Source: Pilimelia columellifera (GTDB lineage: Bacteria > Actinomycetota > Actinomycetes > Mycobacteriales > Micromonosporaceae). Taken from it: a DNA stretch of 64,000 nt. The stretch spans positions 102,145 to 166,144 of the forward strand of contig NZ_BAAARY010000007.1 in NCBI RefSeq assembly GCF_039532605.1, read 5' to 3'. The notes beneath the pieces are model-generated. The model made no database searches and was not told where the DNA came from. It saw only the letters and a program-made list of their open reading frames with translations. Both the position numbers and the translations under genes were made by a program. Below are positions 59,026-64,000 of the stretch, piece by piece; the stretch's first letter is position 1; every line of letters starts with the position of its first letter.

Positions 59026-60638
59026 GGGTTTTCCTGAGCCGGAACGCTGTGCGGGTGTGACATGTTCGGCGCCTCCGCCGAACGGACGCGGTTGCGCCCG
59101 CTGGCCTTGGCGCGGTACAGGGCGGCGTCAGCGCCGGAGATGAGCTCGGCGGGGCTGAGCCCGTGGCCCGGGTACGAGGCGACGCCGATGCTGGCGGTCA
59201 CCTGGGTGACGCCCTCGATCCGCGCCACCGCGCCGCGCACCCGTTCGGCGATCGCCAGGGCGCCCACCGGATCGGTGTCGGCGAGGACGATGCCGAACTC
59301 CTCGCCGCCGTACCGGGCGACCAGATGCGGTTCCTGACACTGCGAGTGCAACGCCTGGGCCACCTCACGCAGCGTCTCGTCGCCGGCCTGGTGCCCGTGG
59401 GTGTCGTTGAGTCGTTTGAAGTGGTCGATGTCGACCAGCAACAGGGCCAGATCGGCGCCGTTCTCGGCGGCCTGCGACACCCGTGCGGCGAACACCTCGT
59501 CGAAGCGGCGACGGTTCGCGACGCCGGTGAGGCCGTCGGTCTGCGACTGGGCCCGCAGCTGCTCGGTGAGGACCGTCACCTGGAGGGCGCTGGCAGCCTG
59601 GCTGGCGGCCTGTTCGGCGGTGTTGACCGCCCGCCGCTCGACTTGGCGTGCCCACAGGGAGGCGACGCCCATCTGCACGACGAGCGCGCCGACCGCCTGC
59701 TCCATCGCGATGGGGACGATGATGAGGCCGCGGGCGCCGGGCATGACCTCGGTCAGGGAGGGGTCACGCTCGGGATCGAATCGGGGACGCAGCAGGGTCT
59801 GACCGAGGGCGATCGCCGCGGCGACCACGGACGTGCCCATACGCGACGGGTCCGGGTGGCTCACGGTGATCCCGTCACCTTCGGCCACCACCATGACCGG
59901 CCGGCTCAGGAAGCCGGCGTTGGTCGCCGTCCGCGCCCGCAGGACGACCACAGCCCGGCGGGCGGCCAGCTCGCTGTTGGCGAACATGGCGAGCGCGGAG
60001 GCCACGGCCAGCGGCTCGGTCTGGGCGACGAGCGTCGCCCCGAACTGCTGCAACGCCTCGCTGTCGTACCGGCGGCGGCGTAGCTCGCGTTCGTTGCTGG
60101 CGGCGAACGAGGCGGTGCCGATCACCGCGGCCCACATGGCGCCGAAGTACAGCCAACGGTCGAGCGCGTTCGCCTGTTCCACACCGGGCAGCAGCTCGGC
60201 GCGGACGGCCTCCAACACCAGCCAGGCCAGAATGGTGTGCCACACGGCCAGCTTCACGCCGGTGCGGAACGACGCCAGAAGCGTCACCGCGACGCCGTGC
60301 AGCACTACCAGGTACGCCACCGGACTCATCAGAGCGCCGGTGGCCCACCAGCCGAACGCCAGCAGCACGCCGTCGCCGAGCAGGGAGGCTGTGAGCGAGA
60401 ACCGGACCAGACCGCGGCCCTGGTCCCGGACCAGCAGGGTCAGGCTCGTCAGGGCGGGCCAACCCACCGCCAGCGCCAACCAGACTGCGGGTCCGCCGTG
60501 GATCTGGTGCCCGCTGAAGTGCGACAGGGTCGCCGCCATTGCGATGATGAGCGCGCCGAAGGCGCTACGGGCGCGGAGCATCCACCGCAGCCGGTCGCCG
60601 ACCGGCGCCAACTCGCCAGGCTTGTATCCGGTGGTCAC
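58998..60638 (-). CDS. Membrane GGDEF diguanylate cyclase
   Basis: A 546-aa protein with about six N-terminal helices (residues 25-190), a GAF-like middle (SNERELRRRRYDSEALQQFG to about 355), and a GGDEF domain: QTDGLTGVANRRRFDEVF, LLLVDIDHFKRLNDTHGH and active-site ARYGGEEFGIVL (about residue 441). No RxxD inhibitory site upstream. AGGAGG lies near the GTG start, which overlaps the stop of the stalked surface-protein gene (GTGA), so synthesis of the cyclase is coupled to it. Expected to make c-di-GMP. Confidence 0.92.
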   Translation of the reverse strand: MTTGYKPGELAPVGDRLRWMLRARSAFGALIIAMAATLSHFSGHQIHGGPAVWLALAVGWPALTSLTLLVRDQGRGLVRFSLTASLLGDGVLLAFGWWATGALMSPVAYLVVLHGVAVTLLASFRTGVKLAVWHTILAWLVLEAVRAELLPGVEQANALDRWLYFGAMWAAVIGTASFAASNERELRRRRYDSEALQQFGATLVAQTEPLAVASALAMFANSELAARRAVVVLRARTATNAGFLSRPVMVVAEGDGITVSHPDPSRMGTSVVAAAIALGQTLLRPRFDPERDPSLTEVMPGARGLIIVPIAMEQAVGALVVQMGVASLWARQVERRAVNTAEQAASQAASALQVTVLTEQLRAQSQTDGLTGVANRRRFDEVFAARVSQAAENGADLALLLVDIDHFKRLNDTHGHQAGDETLREVAQALHSQCQEPHLVARYGGEEFGIVLADTDPVGALAIAERVRGAVARIEGVTQVTASIGVASYPGHGLSPAELISGADAALYRAKASGRNRVRSAEAPNMSHPHSVPAQENPSGRDSLRR

Positions 60639-62023
60639 TCCGCACCTCCTCTACCGATGGCGCGCCCACGTCTGTCGACGGCTTCATCCGACCTTTCGGC
60701 AGAGTCCAACCCGGGGTTGACGAAATTCAGGAAGGGTTCGCGGGAAACCGGGGCCAGCGACAACTTGGGGTCGCGGCGGTCCAGACGGTCCTGGGTGAGC
60801 AGGAACAGCAGCATCGCACCGAGCGGGATCATGGAGAATCCGGCGGCGCTCCCACCGACCGGCAGGACGTCTTCCATATCGCCCAGCAGCTGGCCCACCG
60901 ATGCTCCGGCGCGGCCGAACCAGGCGGCCACGTCCTTGCTGGCGCTACGGACAGCGTCGCCGGCACGGCCGATGGCGCTCTTGCTGCCGCCGTCGCCGTC
61001 GCTTCCGCCGTCGCCGGTCACCGGCGCCGGGCCTGGCGCCGTCGGGGAAGCCGAGCCCGAGGGGGCGGCGCCGGACGCGCTGGTCGAGGCGGTGGGGCTG
61101 GAGTCCGCCCGTTCGGTCGGGCCGACCGTGACCTCCGGGGCGCCGGTGGTGGGCGCCAGGGGCGCCGAACTGGGTCCGGCCGGGCTGGGCGCCGGCTCAG
61201 TCGTCGCCGGGGTGGTCGTGGGCGGCCGGGTCGTCGGCGCGACAGTCGTGGGCGCGGTGGTCGTCGGGGCGACAGTCGTAGGGGCCGTGATCGTCGGCGC
61301 CGCGGACGACGGCGCAGCTGAGGTCGGCGCCGCAGACGACGGCGCCGCAGACGACGGCGCTGCCGACGGCGCGGCCGAGGTCGGCGCCGCGGACGAGCTA
61401 GTCGACGGGCTCGGGGTCGGCGCGGTCTCGATGCCCCAGACCAGGGTCGTCTGGTCCAGAGCGGCGCCCTGGAGCAGGTTGTCCTCAACGTCCGGCGTGG
61501 GGTCGAACGTCATGGTGATCCGGAAGACCCGTGACTCATCCGGGCCGGGGACCCAGCCGGTCGGCTCACCCAGCGCTGAGTTCAGCTCGGTGACGGTCAT
61601 GGTTCCGGGGTAGATCTCCGCGCCGGAGAAGCCCGCACAGTCGCCGAAATCGCCTGCTGTGTCGGCGTCGCCGAGCTCGACCGCGATGTGGAGGTGATCG
61701 GCCAGGCTTTCGCCGTCGGGGACCGCGGCGTCGACGAAACCGCCGACCGCGAAGCGGACCTCGCTCGCGCCGGCCGCGCCGCCGTAGGTCACCGCGATGC
61801 AGTTGGTGACCTGTTGATCGGGCGTCATCGCGGATACGTTGAACAGCGCGGACCCGCCGTCGTTGCTGAGCAACGGCGCGCTGGCCACATGGCTGAGACG
61901 CTCTGGGGCTTCCTGCGGCGGCGCCATCGTCACGATGGCGAGAAGGCTGACAGCTCCGAACGCGAGCATCAGCCACACAGCACCCCAGGTGCCGTGTTGT
62001 TGGCGCCGTGCCTTTTGGGGCAT
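60635..62023 (-). CDS. Stalked SipW-type surface protein with C-terminal membrane anchor
   Basis: A 462-aa protein. Signal-anchor (GAVWLMLAFGAVSLLAIVTMA), then a beta domain (ALFNVSAMTPDQQVTNCIAVTYGG, VRFAVGGFVDAA, CAGFSGAEIYPGTM) parallel to that of the 214-aa SipW substrate (LFAVTGLVPGG-NNCIEVEY). Residues about 203-345 are a Pro/Ser/Thr/Ala stalk (APTSAAPSSAAP-type repeats). A transmembrane helix (SMIPLGAMLLFLL) and basic C-tail follow. It lacks the N-x-F-A-A-G motif, so its SipW dependence is less certain. GGAGG four bases before the ATG. First gene of a unit with the GGDEF gene. Confidence 0.78.
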   Translation of the reverse strand: MPQKARRQQHGTWGAVWLMLAFGAVSLLAIVTMAPPQEAPERLSHVASAPLLSNDGGSALFNVSAMTPDQQVTNCIAVTYGGAAGASEVRFAVGGFVDAAVPDGESLADHLHIAVELGDADTAGDFGDCAGFSGAEIYPGTMTVTELNSALGEPTGWVPGPDESRVFRITMTFDPTPDVEDNLLQGAALDQTTLVWGIETAPTPSPSTSSSAAPTSAAPSAAPSSAAPSSAAPTSAAPSSAAPTITAPTTVAPTTTAPTTVAPTTRPPTTTPATTEPAPSPAGPSSAPLAPTTGAPEVTVGPTERADSSPTASTSASGAAPSGSASPTAPGPAPVTGDGGSDGDGGSKSAIGRAGDAVRSASKDVAAWFGRAGASVGQLLGDMEDVLPVGGSAAGFSMIPLGAMLLFLLTQDRLDRRDPKLSLAPVSREPFLNFVNPGLDSAERSDEAVDRRGRAIGRGGAE

Positions 62024-62056
62024 GAGTCCTCCGCGGGCCGTCTGCTCGTCGCGGTC

Positions 62057-62084
62057 CTATCGGCCACCGCGAACCCACACTGAG
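62057..62084 (-). promoter_or_regulatory. FliA/WhiG-type promoter candidate for the stalked surface-protein/GGDEF unit
   Basis: Minus strand CTCA (62081-62084), 16-base spacer, GCCGATAG (62057-62064), then GACC. Leader of about 25 bases to the ATG at 62023. It shares 9 of 9 bases GCCGATAGG with the other two strong sites. Confidence 0.62.
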
Positions 62085-62104
62085 GCCCTGAGCCGTCTGA
62101 TTTC

Positions 62105-62132
62105 CTCAACTGGAGCGGGCCGCCGCCGACCT
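62105..62132 (+). promoter_or_regulatory. Degenerate FliA/WhiG-like promoter candidate for sipW
   Basis: Plus strand CTCA (62105-62108), 16-base spacer, GCCGACCT (62125-62132), about 32 bases before the sipW ATG. The -35-like box and spacing match the strong sites; the -10 keeps GCCGA but loses TA. Confidence 0.4.
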
Positions 62133-62163
62133 TCAGCGGTGACACCATCGCCAGGGGGGCAAT

Positions 62164-62910
62164 ATGTCAGCACCATCCCGCGAGGCCGCTGAGGCGGCTC
62201 AGGTAGCAATCCCGTCGACCCCGGTCGTCGACTGCGCGGACTGCTGCTCGCACAACCACAGCGACCAGACGCCCGCAGGGCCGCCGATGCCGGGCACCCT
62301 CCCGCCCGGCCCGCAGGCGACCCCGCCGGCCCCGATGACACCGGACGTGGCGCCGCCGCCCGTGCCCGGACGCGGGCGACACCAGGCCCACCGACGGTGG
62401 CCCGACCAGCTACGCGACACCGGCGTCAGCGCCCTGGGCCTCGTCCGCGGCCTGGTGCTGACCTTCGCCGTCGGAATGATCGCCTGGTCGGTGCTGCCGG
62501 CGGCGTTCGGCTGGACCACGTCGGTGGTCGTCACCGGCTCCATGGCCCCGGCGATCCGGGTCGGCGACATCGTCGGCGCGGCGCCGATCGAACGGGAACG
62601 GATCGACAAGCTCGCGCCCGGCACCGTGCTGCTCATGGACGACCCGGCCAAGCCCGGAAAGCTCCTGCTGCACCGTCTGGTCGGCAAGACCGCCGACGGC
62701 AACCTCGTCACCAAGGGCGACGCGAACGAAGAAGCCGACAGCACCGCCGTCCCGCAGGAGAGCGTCCGCGGCGTCGCGCGACTGCGGGTGCCGGCCATCG
62801 GACTGCCGGTGCTGTGGGCCCAGCACAAGCACTACGTGCCGCTGGCCGCGCTGGGCGTCCTCATGGTCACCATCGTGTTCTGGCGTCCGCGCCGCTCCCA
62901 CGAGCTCTGA
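62164..62910 (+). CDS. sipW: SipW-type (ER-type) signal peptidase I with Cys/His N-terminal extension
   Basis: A 248-aa membrane peptidase. The catalytic Ser126 lies in VVTGSMAPAIRVGD; His170 in LLLHRLVGK replaces the Lys of ordinary bacterial enzymes, and TKGDANEEAD supplies the acidic box, so it is the ER/archaeal-like SipW class that processes TasA-type proteins. Helices: about 90-113 before the active site and 208-235 at the C-terminus. The N-terminal about 75 residues are Pro-rich and contain C-x2-C-C-x-H-x-H (Cys24-His32), not part of the enzyme. AGGGGGG before the ATG. Divergent from the surface-protein operon. Confidence 0.88.
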   Translation: MSAPSREAAEAAQVAIPSTPVVDCADCCSHNHSDQTPAGPPMPGTLPPGPQATPPAPMTPDVAPPPVPGRGRHQAHRRWPDQLRDTGVSALGLVRGLVLTFAVGMIAWSVLPAAFGWTTSVVVTGSMAPAIRVGDIVGAAPIERERIDKLAPGTVLLMDDPAKPGKLLLHRLVGKTADGNLVTKGDANEEADSTAVPQESVRGVARLRVPAIGLPVLWAQHKHYVPLAALGVLMVTIVFWRPRRSHEL

Positions 62911-63028
62911 CCGCAACCCGTTCGCACCGCCACGGCGACGGCAAGCTCTCCTGCGGCAGCGACCTTGGAATCAGGGCGCGCGGCACCACCCCATCATCCG
63001 ATAGCGCCCCAGGATTGGAGCCTTCGAG

Positions 63029-63895
63029 ATGGGCAGGTCACGCCACCTCGCGATTACCGTTCTGGCGACCGTGGGCGTCGTGCTCGGCGTCCTCGCCGGC
63101 ACCTCGACCACAGCCGAGGCAGCGGCCGGCAGCGGCGTCATCAAGAGCGGCAACGGTCAGCTCAATATCCGCGCCGGCGCTTCGACAGTCACGGCACGGG
63201 TCGGACTGATCCGGAACAAGGCGCGCATCTCGATCGTCTGCCAGCAGGTTGGTCAGAAGGTCTTCGGCTCAGTGCGAACGACAATTCTCTGGGACAAGAT
63301 GCCTAACGGGCGCTTTGTCTCCGACGCCTACGTCGTCCGCAGCTCCCAGCGGATCCCACGCTGCTCCACCGCCGGCCAGGTCGCCCCGCCGGCCACCCGG
63401 CCCGTCACCCCCACGACCCCGGCGACCCCGGCGGTCAGCAAGGCCGGTTGGACCAACCCGATTCCGGGCCTCGTCGGCAGCGGGTTCCGCACCAAGACCC
63501 GCCCCACCCACGACGGCATGGACGTGGCCGCGGCCAAGAACACCCCGATCCGCTCCGCCGCCGCAGGCGAGGTCATCGGCGTCTACTGCAATGTGCCCAA
63601 GGGCTACAGCTGCGACAAGGACGGCTCCGTCAGGATCTCGGGCTGCGGCTGGTACCTGGAGATCGAACATGCCGCGAAGGTCGTCACCCGGTACTGCCAC
63701 CTCATCCGTAAGCCGATCGTGGTCGTCGGACAGCGCGTCAGCGCCGGCCAGCTGATCGGATACGCGGGCAGCTCCGGCAACTCCTCCGGACCGCACCTGC
63801 ACTTCGAGATCCACACCACGGCGCCGCCGGCCACCCGGGCCAACGCGGTGAACCCGGTGACGTTCCTCAAGGCCAAGGGCGTCGCCCTCAGGTAA
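63029..63895 (+). CDS. Secreted M23 peptidase with SH3-like domain
   Basis: A 288-aa secreted peptidoglycan peptidase: signal peptide (residues 1-32, ending TAEAAA), an SH3b-like domain (NGQLNIRAGASTVTARVGLI to about 105), a Pro/Thr linker and an M23 (LytM) domain. Zinc ligands are His161 and Asp165 (THDGMDVAAA) and His258 in GPHLHFEIH. YCNVPKGYSCD-ISGCGW adds Cys pairs that probably form disulfides. It could act in cell division, spore release or wall turnover. GGAG lies about 10 bases before the ATG. Confidence 0.92.
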   Translation: MGRSRHLAITVLATVGVVLGVLAGTSTTAEAAAGSGVIKSGNGQLNIRAGASTVTARVGLIRNKARISIVCQQVGQKVFGSVRTTILWDKMPNGRFVSDAYVVRSSQRIPRCSTAGQVAPPATRPVTPTTPATPAVSKAGWTNPIPGLVGSGFRTKTRPTHDGMDVAAAKNTPIRSAAAGEVIGVYCNVPKGYSCDKDGSVRISGCGWYLEIEHAAKVVTRYCHLIRKPIVVVGQRVSAGQLIGYAGSSGNSSGPHLHFEIHTTAPPATRANAVNPVTFLKAKGVALR

Positions 63896-63899
63896 CCGT

Positions 63900-63924
63900 C
63901 CTCATTGAGGTGATCTCAACGAGG
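63900..63924. terminator. Terminator between M23 peptidase and the last gene
   Basis: CCTCATTGAG / CTCAACGAGG (10 bp, one G-U pair) with loop GTGAT, starting 4 bases after the peptidase stop and overlapping the stop of the convergent minus-strand frame. Probably bidirectional. Confidence 0.7.
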
Positions 63925-64000
63925 GTTCGGTAGGTACCGGTATTCGAAGTGGGTGAGGTGGACGGCTGCGCGGACGATGTCGCCGAGGTTTCGGGGGCTG
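63916..64000 (-). CDS. C-terminus of an unidentified minus-strand gene (partial)
   Basis: The minus-strand frame entering at base 64000 reads a protein-like tail (SPRNLGDIVRAAVHLTHFEYRYLPNPR) before a stop at 63916-63918, inside the terminator hairpin. The helix and aromatic end give the impression of a transposase tail, but 27 residues are too few to assign a family. Confidence 0.4.
   Translation of the reverse strand, partial: SPRNLGDIVRAAVHLTHFEYRYLPNPR

Noticed and set aside
63000..63010. TCCGATAG upstream of the M23 peptidase as another FliA-type -10
   Set aside because: No CTCA or similar box at 15-17 bases upstream and the first base differs, so it fails the pattern shared by the other sites.

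Overview
The window is high-GC actinobacterial DNA with GC-rich codon third positions, frequent GTG/TTG starts and 4-base gene overlaps. The gene order (rho, rpmE, prfA, prmC, threonylcarbamoyl-AMP synthase, LMW phosphatase, glyA, ATP synthase), the actinobacterial-type long delta subunit and Arg/Asp-rich Rho, and the sigK/rskA pair suggest a mycelial member of the Micromonosporaceae. That family assignment is inference. Promoter-like sites resembling FliA/WhiG sites would fit a spore- or zoospore-forming member.

Layout. 1-25262 (minus strand) is a long housekeeping block. From upstream to downstream it reads argS, lysA, hom, thrC, an MFS gene, thrB, rho, a bacterial nitric oxide synthase oxygenase, rpmE, prfA, prmC, tsaC-like, LMW phosphatase, glyA, two small membrane genes, atpB-E-F-H-A-G-D, a strong hairpin terminator and a partial LCP cell-wall ligase. 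25382-26981 carries DUF3105 and DUF305 membrane-anchored proteins and tRNA-Arg(CCG). 27150-30225 is a three-gene type IV pilin-like cluster whose middle member carries ricin-type lectin-like repeats. 30356-35479 is accessory: a secreted EEP-fold protein, a frameshifted gene remnant, a tiny Asp-rich lipoprotein, a SanA-like protein, a single-domain response regulator, a DUF4235/DUF3618/holin-like trio and an orphan small gene.

35484-39028 is a SigK system: sigK-rskA, and a fasciclin lipoprotein followed by a membrane molybdopterin oxidoreductase. Matching CCATCC-N15-mCGAAG sites lie in front of sigK and of the fasciclin gene. 39221-43582 holds an S8 protease ending in 13 TSWGG repeats, followed by a GGDEF-EAL protein. 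43602-49532 is mixed: a glycosyltransferase probably starting at CTG, an HNH-like protein, a cold-shock-domain protein, DinB-like and DedA-like proteins, a secreted protein and a succinate-semialdehyde dehydrogenase. 49669-56929 holds surface/envelope candidates: an alpha-toroid protein, an AT3-SGNH acyltransferase, a membrane phosphodiesterase-like protein, a DedA protein and an MBL-fold hydrolase.

The most interesting region is 56981-62910: an EAL/HDOD protein, a SipW-dependent (TasA/camelysin-like) exported protein, a membrane GGDEF protein, a second, stalked SipW-type surface protein, and a divergent SipW-type signal peptidase. Three transcription units (the pilin cluster and both SipW-substrate genes) are preceded by the same element, CTCA-N16-GCCGATAGG, and sipW has a weaker version. 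My working interpretation is a developmental, c-di-GMP-linked surface-fibre and pilus programme driven by a FliA/WhiG-type sigma factor. An M23 peptidase and the end of an unidentified minus-strand gene close the window.
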